This document shows positions 36,329 through 44,344 of a DNA stretch of 64,000 nt, piece by piece; the stretch's first letter is position 1; each line of letters opens with the position of its first letter. The notes under the pieces were generated by a model that saw nothing but the letters and a program-made list of their open reading frames with translations, had not been told where the DNA came from and did no database searches. This stretch comes from Rummeliibacillus sp044763875 (lineage in GTDB: Bacteria; Bacillota; Bacilli; Bacillales_A; Planococcaceae), in contig NZ_JBIWGZ010000003.1 of assembly GCF_044763875.1 (NCBI RefSeq), forward strand, positions 593,626 through 657,625. Reading direction: 5' to 3'. A program made the translations under genes and the position numbers.

Positions 36329-38089
36329 ATGATGGCACCAAAACAATCAAACATCTTCAAACATGCATGGGTAAAACCTTATTTACAACAAAACAAAAAA
36401 CTACTTTTGCTCGTTTTTTTATTAGGAACAATGACATTTATTTGTGCAAGTGCATTAATGTTTACTTCAGGTTATTTGATTTCAAAATCAGCTACTCACC
36501 CTGAAAATATTTTATTAGTATATGTACCGATCGTGCTTGTGCGTACTTTTGGTATTTTCCGTCCTGTATTTAACTATGCTGAGCAACTAACTGGCCATTC
36601 ATTTGTCTTAAAAATTCTTTCAAAAATGCGTGTCCGTTTATATCAAAAATTGGAAACGCAGGCTTTAACACTTTCTAATCGCTTTTCAACTGGGAATTTA
36701 CTTGGGGTTTTAGCAGATGATATAGAACATTTACAAAATTTATATTTAAAAACTATCTTTCCTAGTATCTTTGCTTTCATTTTATACATCATTGCAGTTG
36801 TCGCTTTAGGTTTCTTCTCCATTCCGTTTGCATTACTGATGGCTTTACTATTATTTGTACTAGTGGTGATTATTCCACTTGTATCTTTATTAGCAAACCG
36901 CAAACGAATGATTCAAATGAAATCACTTCGAGGCGAATTATATGCGTCCCTTACTGATGCAGTCATGGGATTAAGTGATTGGAAGATCAGTGGTAAACAA
37001 CAAACATTTTTAACAGCATATGAAAATATTGAGCAGCAACAAGATGCATTGGAATATGAAATGGATTCTTTAAATCGTCGACGTAATTTATTATTTCAAA
37101 TAGTCGTTGCTGTTGTGACTTTAGTGATGATTGCCTTTGCTGGAACAAGTGCGAATGCAGGAGAATTCGCACATATCTGGATTGCAGCATTCGTGTTGGT
37201 TGTATTCCCATTAGCAGAAGCTTTTGCACCGGTTTCTGATGCTGTTAGTCACTTGCCAAATTATGATACCTCTTTAAAAAGATTAGATGCGATTGAAGAA
37301 GCTAGCCCTGAAAGCTTACCATCTGCAAAAGAGCAAGTAATGAAATTGAAAAATCAACCTTTAACGATCACATTTAATGATGTTTCTTTTAAATATGACG
37401 CAACAAAGCAAAATGTTTTACAACAAATTACCTTACAGTTCCAACAAGGCGAAAAGATTGCTATCTTAGGTAAAACCGGATCGGGTAAAAGTACATTAGC
37501 CAGATTAATTTTAGGTGCTCTAACTCCAACAGAAGGCTCCGTTCGATTGAATGAACATGATACTGCTCTGATTCATGAAGATATTGCTGATATCGTAGGT
37601 GTACTTGAACAAAAGCCTCATTTATTTGATACGACTGTTATGAATAATATTCGTTTAGGCAATGTTCATGCAACAGACGAGGAAGTTATTGAAGCAGCTA
37701 AAAAAGTCCAAATGCATCATTACATTGAGTCGCTTCCTGATGGATACAATACTCGAATGCAAGAACTTGGCGAACGTTTCTCCGGTGGCGAGCGACAACG
37801 AATTGCATTAGCGCGTGTTTTGCTACAAGATTCACCAATCGTTATTCTTGATGAACCTACAGTTGGCCTCGATTCGATTACTGAAAATCAATTAATTGAT
37901 ACAATTTTGAAGACATTAGAAGGCAAAACAATAATTTGGATTACACACCATTTAGCAGGTGTTGATCAAATGGATCAAGTGATTTTCATTGACCAAGGAA
38001 TGGTCCATTTAAAAGGTACACATAAAGAATTGCTTTCAAGAAGCACACGTTATAAACGGTTGTATTCTTTAGATCATCCAATGATATAA
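36329..38089 (+). CDS. cydD: ABC transporter CydD (cytochrome bd assembly)
   Basis: Partner half-transporter of 586 residues with export domain and ATPase (Walker A GKTGSGKST, signature FSGGERQR, Walker B IVILDEPTVGLD). I place the start at the first ATG after GGAGG, one base after the cydC stop; the frame upstream merely overlaps cydC. Tandem ATG codons make the exact start uncertain by one residue. Last gene of the cyd operon, followed by a terminator. Confidence 0.93.
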   Translation: MMAPKQSNIFKHAWVKPYLQQNKKLLLLVFLLGTMTFICASALMFTSGYLISKSATHPENILLVYVPIVLVRTFGIFRPVFNYAEQLTGHSFVLKILSKMRVRLYQKLETQALTLSNRFSTGNLLGVLADDIEHLQNLYLKTIFPSIFAFILYIIAVVALGFFSIPFALLMALLLFVLVVIIPLVSLLANRKRMIQMKSLRGELYASLTDAVMGLSDWKISGKQQTFLTAYENIEQQQDALEYEMDSLNRRRNLLFQIVVAVVTLVMIAFAGTSANAGEFAHIWIAAFVLVVFPLAEAFAPVSDAVSHLPNYDTSLKRLDAIEEASPESLPSAKEQVMKLKNQPLTITFNDVSFKYDATKQNVLQQITLQFQQGEKIAILGKTGSGKSTLARLILGALTPTEGSVRLNEHDTALIHEDIADIVGVLEQKPHLFDTTVMNNIRLGNVHATDEEVIEAAKKVQMHHYIESLPDGYNTRMQELGERFSGGERQRIALARVLLQDSPIVILDEPTVGLDSITENQLIDTILKTLEGKTIIWITHHLAGVDQMDQVIFIDQGMVHLKGTHKELLSRSTRYKRLYSLDHPMI

Positions 38090-38094
38090 ATAGT

Positions 38095-38130
38095 AAAAGC
38101 TCTCGATTTCTAAAAAATCGGGAGCTTTTT
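38095..38130 (+). terminator. cydABCD terminator
   Basis: AAAAGCTCTCGATTT pairs with AAATCGGGAGCTTTT (one G-U), 5-nt loop, T5, just after the cydD stop. Confidence 0.9.
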
Positions 38131-38215
38131 AAGTAGACAATTGTACTAGTACTCCCTAAAAAACCCCTCATATAATAAATTAATAACCAGAAAATTCAGA
38201 AAGTGGTGAGGGTAC

Positions 38216-38530
38216 GTGCATCTGTTTACTTATATGTATTTAGCTGGTTTACTGCTTGGGCTAGTTATTGATGCAATTACGTATTTAATTCCAATAAAAT
38301 TAAGCCACGGTAACCGAATTTCAAGTAATTTTGTATTTGCCATTTTAGTATTTATCGTTAGCCTTTTAGTTGGTGGATTTACAGGAATCGCTATTGGATT
38401 TTTTAGTGTTGGTATTTATTCGACTGCCCTACTATTAGGCTTATTTGGCATTAAAGCTTCTTGGAAGAAACTTGTTTACATCGTAATTGTCATACTTGTT
38501 ACTGGGGTATATTTGGCTTATTTCATATAA
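38216..38530 (+). CDS. Small three-helix membrane protein
   Basis: 104 residues from GTG, with hydrophobic segments near 5-27, 38-60 and 64-103 and few charged residues. The central GGFTGIAIGFFSVGIYSTALLLG is glycine-rich. No family assigned with confidence; it resembles small YesK-type Bacillus membrane proteins only in general pattern. The ribosome site (GTGAGGG) is weak. It has its own terminator. Confidence 0.6.
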   Translation: MHLFTYMYLAGLLLGLVIDAITYLIPIKLSHGNRISSNFVFAILVFIVSLLVGGFTGIAIGFFSVGIYSTALLLGLFGIKASWKKLVYIVIVILVTGVYLAYFI

Positions 38531-38535
38531 AACGG

Positions 38536-38567
38536 ATGGAGATCTTCAAATCAAGATCTCCATTTTT
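38536..38567 (+). terminator. Terminator of the small membrane protein gene
   Basis: Perfect 11-bp stem (ATGGAGATCTT and complement), 6-nt loop, T5. Confidence 0.88.
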
Positions 38568-38618
38568 CATGTTATCCATCCTACGGAAAAGGATATACGT
38601 ATTTTACTGAAAATAAAA

Positions 38619-38644
38619 CCCGGCAATAAATTTCAATTGCCGGG
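38619..38644 (-). terminator. Orphan minus-strand terminator
   Basis: Perfect 9-bp stem (CCCGGCAAT and complement), 8-nt loop. The T-rich tail (TTTTATTTT) is only on the minus strand, and no intact minus-strand gene lies before it. Confidence 0.55.
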
Positions 38645-38747
38645 AATCTATATAAAATCTCCCCTGTATATGGTTAATACTTGGAGATATTGCATATAAA
38701 AATCATCTCAATTTTATAATGAACTATAGAAAAAAATTTATACTAAA

Positions 38748-38931
38748 TCACTCAAGGAAATGAGGACTCTTAGGCAAAAAAATTTTTTTCGACACCATTT
38801 TTTCGAGACTAAATCCACTCATTAATGATACAATATGGTTATCAATACTCCCCAACCTATTACACCAGGTAATAAGTCCGGAGTCTTTTGTAATGAGAAA
38901 TGTATACACAACTTCACAATATGATCTTCAC
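38748..38931 (-). pseudogene. Candidate broken small gene
   Basis: A GTG with a strong AAGGGAGG is followed by VKIIL and a stop. Shifting frame by one base there opens 59 codons (VYTFLITKDSGLITWCNR and so on, ending SPHFLE-stop), then an orphan terminator about 100 bp on. This fits a short gene with one frameshift. No similarity recognised. The rest of 38960-39123 shows no gene. Confidence 0.3.
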
Positions 38932-39123
38932 CTTATACCTCCCTTAAAGCTTGTCTTCCCCTACTTCCCTATTCATGCAAATGAATATTCTATTTAATGC
39001 TAAAAATATCGTTTTTTTATTAAAAATATCGTGTTAGATTTCTTTTATAGATCACACTTTGTAAAGTAGTGATTATTTATTCATAATTTTTATACATTTT
39101 TTTCATTTACAGTTACCACTTTT

Positions 39124-39150
39124 ATTGTATTCTATAAATAGAATGACAAT
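39124..39150. promoter_or_regulatory. 27-bp imperfect palindrome before the ATP-grasp gene
   Basis: ATTGT, A, ATTCTAT-AA-ATAGAAT, G, ACAAT, with one base out of register. It lies 9 bp before the ribosome site, so a bound protein would block expression. It is not a recognised Fur, PerR or Zur box. Confidence 0.45.
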
Positions 39151-39171
39151 CTATATTAAGGAGGATTTTTA

Positions 39172-40218
39172 TTGGAAAAGAAAGTTATATTTTTTGAAGT
39201 GCAAGGCGGAAACGACAAAGGTCCAGATGGCTATAGAAAAGATACGATGCCTATGGTTCATGCTTTACAACAACGTGGTCAAGATGCGGAAGTGATTTTC
39301 TTTGATGTGGCAAAAAAGCAAGAGATTTTAGATTATGTAAAGGAAAATGCCATTGCTTATGTCTCTCGTATTAATCCAGGAAATTTAAAAGACGAATCAG
39401 CTTATTTTTCTATGCTACGCCAGCTTTGCGAAGAAGGCATTATCGGTATGCCCCATCCTGATGCGATGATTGGTTACGGAGCGAAGGATGCTTTAGTAAA
39501 ATTAACAGATACTTCTCTTGTACCTAGTGATACGTATGCTTACTATACAATTGAAGAATTCAAAAAGACTTTTCCAAAATCATTAATGCATGGTATTCGT
39601 GTGTTAAAACAAAATCGTGGTTCAACAGGTGAAGGTATTTGGCGTGTCCAATTAATGGACGAGCTAGCACAAGACGCTACAGAAGTTCCTCTAACCGCAA
39701 AAATCAAATGCACAGAAGCAAAAGATAATCATGTGGAATATTTTGAATTAGCTACTTTCATGGATTTCTGCGAACAATATATTGTTGGTGATAATGGCAT
39801 GCTCGTTGATATGCAATTTCTGCCACGTATTAAAGAAGGCGAAATTCGATTATTTATGTTACATGACAAACCAATTAACGTTGTACACAAAAAACCTGCT
39901 GATAGCGAAGATGCATTTAGTGCAACATTGTTTTCTGGTGCAAATTATCGATATGATAAGCCCGAAGATTGGAAAGACCTAGTAAATACCTTCCTAAGTC
40001 AATTACCTGATGTAATGCAACGTTTAGGTGGCTATGATTTACCACTGATCTGGACGGCAGACTTTATCTTAGATACGGATGAGCTTGGCAATGATCGTTA
40101 TGTGCTTGGTGAAATGAACTGCTCATGCGTCGGCTTCACATCCGAATTAGAGTTAGCTCATAATGTAGCTGATGAAATCATCTCTAAAATTAATGAAATC
40201 ATTTTAAAAGCAATCTAG
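39172..40218 (+). CDS. ATP-grasp-type protein (Cj0069 family)
   Basis: 348-residue cytoplasmic protein. N-terminal part resembles a pre-ATP-grasp domain (IFFEVQGGNDKGPDGYRKDTMP). The centre has nucleotide-contact strands (IRVLKQNRGSTGEGIWRV) and the C-terminus the metal-binding motif DRYVLGEMNCSCVGF, as in the glutathione-synthetase superfamily. Such enzymes join a carboxylate to an amine or thiol using ATP; the substrates here are unknown. Start is TTG with AAGGAGG 7 nt upstream. It stands alone behind a palindromic operator-like site. Confidence 0.75.
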   Translation: MEKKVIFFEVQGGNDKGPDGYRKDTMPMVHALQQRGQDAEVIFFDVAKKQEILDYVKENAIAYVSRINPGNLKDESAYFSMLRQLCEEGIIGMPHPDAMIGYGAKDALVKLTDTSLVPSDTYAYYTIEEFKKTFPKSLMHGIRVLKQNRGSTGEGIWRVQLMDELAQDATEVPLTAKIKCTEAKDNHVEYFELATFMDFCEQYIVGDNGMLVDMQFLPRIKEGEIRLFMLHDKPINVVHKKPADSEDAFSATLFSGANYRYDKPEDWKDLVNTFLSQLPDVMQRLGGYDLPLIWTADFILDTDELGNDRYVLGEMNCSCVGFTSELELAHNVADEIISKINEIILKAI

Positions 40219-40242
40219 CTTCATCCAACTTAAAATAAATAA

Positions 40243-40268
40243 CGCGAATTCCAGTATTGGAATTCGCG
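40243..40268 (-). terminator. Terminator of the YeaQ-like gene
   Basis: Perfect 10-bp stem CGCGAATTCC and complement, 6-nt loop. The T-rich side is on the minus strand, but it may act for both convergent genes. Confidence 0.7.
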
Positions 40269-40274
40269 CCCCGA

Positions 40275-40526
40275 TTATTTGTTCATTGCTTTTAAGATAA
40301 GGCTTATAATTGCAATTAAAATAACCGCACCTATAAGAGCAGGGAATATATAGAAATCACTTATTTTCGGTCCCCATGTGCCAAATAACATTCCACCAAT
40401 CCAAGCACCAATGATACCTGCAATAATATTTCCAATTATACCACCTGGTATGTCCTTGCCCAGTATCAGGCCAGCAAACCAACCTAGAATACCTCCTATG
40501 ATTAAATACCAAATGAAACTAAACAT
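40275..40526 (-). CDS. GlsB/YeaQ/YmgE-family membrane protein
   Basis: 83 residues, three hydrophobic segments, glycine-rich (YLIIGGILGWFAGLILG, then IIAGIIGAWIGGMLFG) as in the transglycosylase-associated/GlsB stress proteins. AAGGAAG precedes the ATG. Members are often stress-induced; the biochemical role is unknown. Confidence 0.88.
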   Translation of the reverse strand: MFSFIWYLIIGGILGWFAGLILGKDIPGGIIGNIIAGIIGAWIGGMLFGTWGPKISDFYIFPALIGAVILIAIISLILKAMNK

Positions 40527-40631
40527 AATGGCATCTTCCTTTCTTTCGGTTCAACTTATCTTGCCACAATATAATAAAAATAAACTATGTATTTTTTATT
40601 ATTTTCAAAAGAAAGATGTATGTATAAGCAT

Positions 40632-41411
40632 CTACTTTACAGGTACATCAAGCGTAGGAAAATCGACATTGGTATCATTATAATGCCACCATTCCGAGGT
40701 AATCGATGTAAAACCAGCTTCTAGCATGATCATAGTTAAAAAGTCCATATTTTGTTGTGCCTTTTTAGAGTTCTTTAGATAACTGCGCCCCGCTTTTTCT
40801 GAAAAAGAATCGAACTTTGTTGGCATTTTCAATTCTTTACCTTTATGATCGACAAGTGTAACATCGACACTGACACCTTTACTGTGTTTTGAATCTTCTA
40901 ATGGATACGCTACATACATATGGTCTTGTATTTTGTACCACATTTCCCACTGAACACGCATTGGTCGGTACGCATCCCAAATCTTAATTTTATAACCTTT
41001 TTTATTCGCTAATTTATTTGCTTTTTTTAATTTTTTTGCTGTTGATTTTGTCATCAATGCTTTCGCTTTTTTTGGATATAATCGATACTCCATAAAATTC
41101 TTCTTTGTTGCGTATCGCAAGTCAATCACAAAACCATCTTTTTCAGTTAACTCAATTAATCCTGCTTCTTTGTAATTAGCAGGTGCTGATTCTAAATATT
41201 TTCCTGGTGACCAGCCAATTTTGTCATTATAACTTATTTTGTACCAACCTTTATAGAATTCAGTTGCTTTAACGAATATTCCTTGATCAATTTGACCAAT
41301 TTTCGGGTATTTTACACCTGCACCTTTACGAACATTCATCTTCGCTGTTACTTGTAGCGTTTTATCAATTTTTTGAATTGTTGTAGCTTCTGCTGTTGTA
41401 TATGAAACCAT
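40632..41411 (-). CDS. VanX-like D-Ala-D-Ala dipeptidase with SH3 domain
   Basis: 259 residues: an SH3b domain (about 20-75) followed by an M15 peptidase domain. Zinc and catalytic residues are visible in DSKHSKGVSVDV (His and Asp) and EWWHYND (Glu and His); DLRYATKKNF and DAYRPM are VanX-family signatures. It should cleave D-Ala-D-Ala or a related wall peptide. The expected signal peptide is missing: the protein starts MVSYTTAEATT, like the tail of a signal sequence, and no hydrophobic stretch is encoded upstream. A start 7 codons earlier (at 41432) is possible. No van resistance genes are nearby. Confidence 0.8.
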   Translation of the reverse strand: MVSYTTAEATTIQKIDKTLQVTAKMNVRKGAGVKYPKIGQIDQGIFVKATEFYKGWYKISYNDKIGWSPGKYLESAPANYKEAGLIELTEKDGFVIDLRYATKKNFMEYRLYPKKAKALMTKSTAKKLKKANKLANKKGYKIKIWDAYRPMRVQWEMWYKIQDHMYVAYPLEDSKHSKGVSVDVTLVDHKGKELKMPTKFDSFSEKAGRSYLKNSKKAQQNMDFLTMIMLEAGFTSITSEWWHYNDTNVDFPTLDVPVK

Positions 41412-41725
41412 TTCCCTTGCAACTCCTTCCATGTATTGTATTCTTTCAAATTACATACCCTATCAAAAGATTAGTTATTTCTTTTTAAAACCATTCTCCA
41501 GTTACCATAATTTACTTGTTTTAAATTATTTTACTTTTATCAGTAAATTGATGCAACTTCAGAATATAGAAATTTATAAGTTCCTTATTATATTTTCTAC
41601 TAAACTTCCCTTTTTAGCAGCTGTCATGAAACGTTCACAGTTCTTTTCATCCTGTGAGCACTATACTATAACTATCAATGAAATTTCGATAAAATATAGA
41701 TGAAGGAAATAATGGAGTGAATAAA

Positions 41726-41896
41726 ATGTCAATTGCTTGGACCGCTATTATCCCTGTTGTTATACTCACTGTGGTATTAGCAAGTGTTTTAATCTATTTT
41801 GTAGCAAAAAACAATAAAAAAGATTCCCATAAAACAATTGATCCAAAACCAACTCAGAATTTTGACAACTATACCAAGAAAGAAGAGTCGAAGTGA
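41726..41896 (+). CDS. Short single-helix membrane protein upstream of yidD
   Basis: 56 residues starting MSIAWTAIIPVVILTVVLAS, one membrane helix (about 5-28) and a charged tail (KNNKKDSHKTIDPKP). ATGGAGTG precedes the ATG. It overlaps yidD by 4 bp (GTGA), so it is translationally coupled. Similar in size to B. subtilis YtzI, but I would not name it. The 41433-41725 gap holds no other gene. Confidence 0.7.
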   Translation: MSIAWTAIIPVVILTVVLASVLIYFVAKNNKKDSHKTIDPKPTQNFDNYTKKEESK

Positions 41897-42126
41897 GAAA
41901 ACTATTTATTTTACCTATTCGCTTCTATCAAAAAGTGATATCACCTCTAAAACCACCAAGTTGTCGGTTCTATCCAACATGCTCCAACTATGGTATTGAA
42001 GCAATAGAAAAGCATGGTGCCATAAAAGGTGGATACCTTACAATACGTCGGATTTTACGTTGCCAACCATTTTGTGAAGGTGGCTATGATCCTGTTCCTG
42101 AAGAATACCCTCCGAAAAAGAAATAA
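41893..42126 (+). CDS. yidD: Membrane protein insertion efficiency factor
   Basis: 77 residues from GTG. The family motif CRFYPTCSNYGIEAIEKHG and the second cysteine group RCQPFCEGGYDPVPE are complete. YidD (YtjA in Bacillus) is a small membrane-associated factor thought to help YidC-dependent insertion. Coupled to the short membrane protein before it. Its stop codon lies inside the terminator loop. Confidence 0.95.
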   Translation: MRKLFILPIRFYQKVISPLKPPSCRFYPTCSNYGIEAIEKHGAIKGGYLTIRRILRCQPFCEGGYDPVPEEYPPKKK

Positions 42127-42141
42127 CTTTCGGAGGTTTTT
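42109..42141 (+). terminator. yidD terminator, overlapping its 3' end
   Basis: Perfect 9-bp stem CCTCCGAAA and complement, 10-nt loop holding the stop codon, then T5. Confidence 0.88.
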
Positions 42142-42144
42142 CTA

Positions 42145-42173
42145 TTGTTTTTTTTATAGAAATCTTGTATAGT
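42145..42173 (+). promoter_or_regulatory. Promoter of the zinc-binding lipoprotein gene
   Basis: TTGTTT, 17-bp spacer, TATAGT. It starts RNA near 42180, just before the Zur box. Confidence 0.55.
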
Positions 42174-42191
42174 GAATATTGTTCGAAAAAC

Positions 42192-42212
42192 AAATCGTAA
42201 TGATTACTATTT
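42192..42212 (+). promoter_or_regulatory. Zur box
   Basis: AAATCGTAATGATTACTATT plus one T differs from the Bacillus Zur consensus (AAATCGTAAT-N-ATTACGATTT) at one position. It lies between the predicted transcription start and the ribosome site. Confidence 0.85.
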
Positions 42213-42225
42213 ATGAGGTGTAATA

Positions 42226-43203
42226 ATGAAAAAAATCTTTTCCATTTTTCTAGTGGCACTGTTAGCTGTTTTTACTTCAGCTTGTGGCGCAAACAAAGAA
42301 GCTGGGACATCCAAAGATAATAAAGACAAACTTAAAATTTATACGACTGTATATCCACTTCAATATTTTACAGAACGAATCGGCGGTAACCATGTAGAAG
42401 TATCATCCATCTATCCTCCAGGATCAAATGAACATACCTTTGAACCTACACAAAGAGATATGATGAATGTAGCTGATGCAGATTATTTCTTTTATATCGG
42501 ATTAGGCCTTGAAGGATTCGTTGAAAATGCAAAAAAATCCTTACAAAATGAAAATGTAAAATTCGTCGGAACAGCTGCGAATGTTTCAAAAGATAAATTG
42601 GCTGTCAGCACAGTACATGGTGACGACGATGAAGAGCATACTCATGCTACAACCGATCAACATAGTCATGCAAATAACCATGTAGACCCACATGTTTGGA
42701 TGTCTCCTATTATTAGTCAAGACTTAGCTCTTTCAATTAAAAATGCTCTAGTAAAAGCTCAACCTGAAAACAAAGCAGAGTTCGAGAAAAACTATCAATC
42801 ACTTGTTAAAGATTTAAAAGACTTAGATGGTGACTTTAAGGCAATGGCTGACAAAGTACCAAACAAAACGTTCTTCGTCTCTCATGCAGCTTTTGGCTAT
42901 ATCGCTGGAACATACGGCCTTAACCAAGTTTCGGTTGCAGGCTTAAATTCACAAGACGAGCCATCTCAAAAAGAGTTAACAAAAATCGTTGACCAAGCGA
43001 AAAAAGATCACATTCACTACATCCTATTTGAACAAAACGTAACATCAAATCTTGCAAAAGTAATCCAAAATGATGTAGGCGCACAACCACTAACATTGCA
43101 CAACTTAAGCGTGCTAACAAACGATGACATTAAGAATAAAGAAGATTACTTTACTTTGATGCATAGAGATATTAAAACGCTTGAGAAAGCTTTGGAGAAA
43201 TAA
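42226..43203 (+). CDS. znuA: Zinc ABC transporter substrate-binding lipoprotein
   Basis: 325-residue lipoprotein of the ZnuA/AdcA cluster A-I family: signal peptide with lipobox FTSAC (Cys about 19), zinc-ligand His in PPGSNEHTFEP, a mobile His/Asp-rich loop (about 131-155, DDDEEHTHATTDQHSH), then HVDPHVWMS and FFVSHAAFGY. It binds zinc outside the membrane for uptake. The Zur box upstream shows zinc-dependent repression. No permease or ATPase genes are nearby, so it must work with a transporter encoded elsewhere. Confidence 0.92.
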   Translation: MKKIFSIFLVALLAVFTSACGANKEAGTSKDNKDKLKIYTTVYPLQYFTERIGGNHVEVSSIYPPGSNEHTFEPTQRDMMNVADADYFFYIGLGLEGFVENAKKSLQNENVKFVGTAANVSKDKLAVSTVHGDDDEEHTHATTDQHSHANNHVDPHVWMSPIISQDLALSIKNALVKAQPENKAEFEKNYQSLVKDLKDLDGDFKAMADKVPNKTFFVSHAAFGYIAGTYGLNQVSVAGLNSQDEPSQKELTKIVDQAKKDHIHYILFEQNVTSNLAKVIQNDVGAQPLTLHNLSVLTNDDIKNKEDYFTLMHRDIKTLEKALEK

Positions 43204-43207
43204 GTTC

Positions 43208-43233
43208 AATGCCCTGCAAATTTGCAGGGCATT
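43208..43233 (+). terminator. znuA terminator
   Basis: A 26-bp perfect palindrome (AATGCCCTGCAAA and complement), followed by TTCCTTTT. Confidence 0.85.
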
Positions 43234-43277
43234 TCCTTTTATGTTGACTTGTAAACGACTACAATAAATAATTTGAA

Positions 43278-43712
43278 TTATCCTAAGAAAGCCTTTAACA
43301 TCCAGACATGTTTTTCTAAACTTTGATAAATGGAATTTAATAAATCCACTGTCATATCATCTTGCTCGTTTGTAGCTTCGGTCATGCCTATTTTTAGATT
43401 TCTCATTACTGTTTCAAAATCTTGAATAATTGTTTTTACCATCTGTTCGGCTGTTTCACTACCTACTGCTTCTTTAATTTCTGAAATCTCTAGATGCTCT
43501 TTTAAAGTTGCAACAGGTTGTCCGTTTAGAGCTAAAATACGTTCGGCTATATTATCTAAATGCAACGATGCTTCATTATAAAGCTCTTCAAATTTCAGGT
43601 GTAGTGTAAAAAACGCTGGACCCTTCACATACCAATGAAAGTTATGTAGTTTCATGTATAAAACAGACCATGAAGCTACAAGTTGGTTTAATTCTTTTTG
43701 TAAATTTGACAT
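43278..43712 (-). CDS. dps: Dps-family DNA-protecting ferritin
   Basis: 144 residues forming a four-helix bundle that assembles into a 12-mer and oxidises iron with peroxide. Ferroxidase residues at the subunit interface are visible: His in NFHWYVKG, then Asp and Glu in HLDNIAERIL. AGGAGCG precedes the ATG. In Bacillus the ytkB (dps) gene lies in the same ytk neighbourhood. No PerR or sigma-B site was clear in front of it. Confidence 0.93.
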   Translation of the reverse strand: MSNLQKELNQLVASWSVLYMKLHNFHWYVKGPAFFTLHLKFEELYNEASLHLDNIAERILALNGQPVATLKEHLEISEIKEAVGSETAEQMVKTIIQDFETVMRNLKIGMTEATNEQDDMTVDLLNSIYQSLEKHVWMLKAFLG

Positions 43713-43957
43713 AAATATACACGCTCCTATTTATTTTAAAGCCACTATACTTTTACTATTCCACAATTCGAAGCGTGCTAAACAAAATGAAAATAAAAAT
43801 CGCCACTCTTGTCACTCTAAATTTAAACAAATGACATAGTCTATTCTTTCATAAAACTAATTTTTGAATAAACCCATTCATCAACTTACAAATTTTCAAA
43901 TACTATAATAAAGAAATTAATTATCGAAAAAATTTTTTAGGGAGGCATATGTATTCG

Positions 43958-44275
43958 ATGGCATATATTTTACAAGAAGATTTTAAAATGAACGGTCCAT
44001 TTAGAGAACAAATGGCAAAAGAATTTGAAGGTCTTGCACGTAGTATCAATGATGAGGAAGGTACCGTTTGGAAGATTTGGACAGAGAATACGGATACAAA
44101 AGAAGCTGGTGGTATTTATTTATTTGATAAAAAAAATAACGCAGAAAAGTATCTTGAAATGCACTCCAAACGTCTATCAAGCTTCGGAATCACTCAAATA
44201 CGAGGCAAAATTTTTGAGATAAATAAAACTCTGACGAATATTAACAACGGTCCAATAAATGTATTAGAGAAATAG
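43958..44275 (+). CDS. YdhR-type putative monooxygenase
   Basis: 105-residue dimeric alpha+beta-barrel protein. MAYILQEDFKMNGPFREQMA and the HEAGGIYLF-like EAGGIYLFDKKNNAEKYL match E. coli YdhR closely. I take the second ATG because the first is only 3 nt after GGGAGG and the second fits the homolog. Activity is inferred from fold; substrate unknown. Confidence 0.82.
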   Translation: MAYILQEDFKMNGPFREQMAKEFEGLARSINDEEGTVWKIWTENTDTKEAGGIYLFDKKNNAEKYLEMHSKRLSSFGITQIRGKIFEINKTLTNINNGPINVLEK

Positions 44276-44298
44276 CTCTTACAATAGCAAGAGCTATT
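44268..44298 (+). terminator. Terminator overlapping the end of the YdhR-like gene
   Basis: Perfect AAATAGCTCTT stem, 8-nt loop, TTTT. The stop codon lies in the first arm. Confidence 0.82.
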
Positions 44299-44344
44299 TT
44301 CAAATTAATTAAATACTATTAATAGACATGTGCATATTTTTTGA

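Noticed and set aside
40632..41411. Vancomycin resistance locus
   Set aside because: Only a VanX-like peptidase is present, with no vanH or ligase homolog of the right type and no VanRS pair nearby.
43713..43957. PerR box between dps and the YdhR-like gene
   Set aside because: CTATAATAAAGAAATTAATTAT has A/T similarity only; the TTATAAT-N-ATTATAA symmetry is not there.
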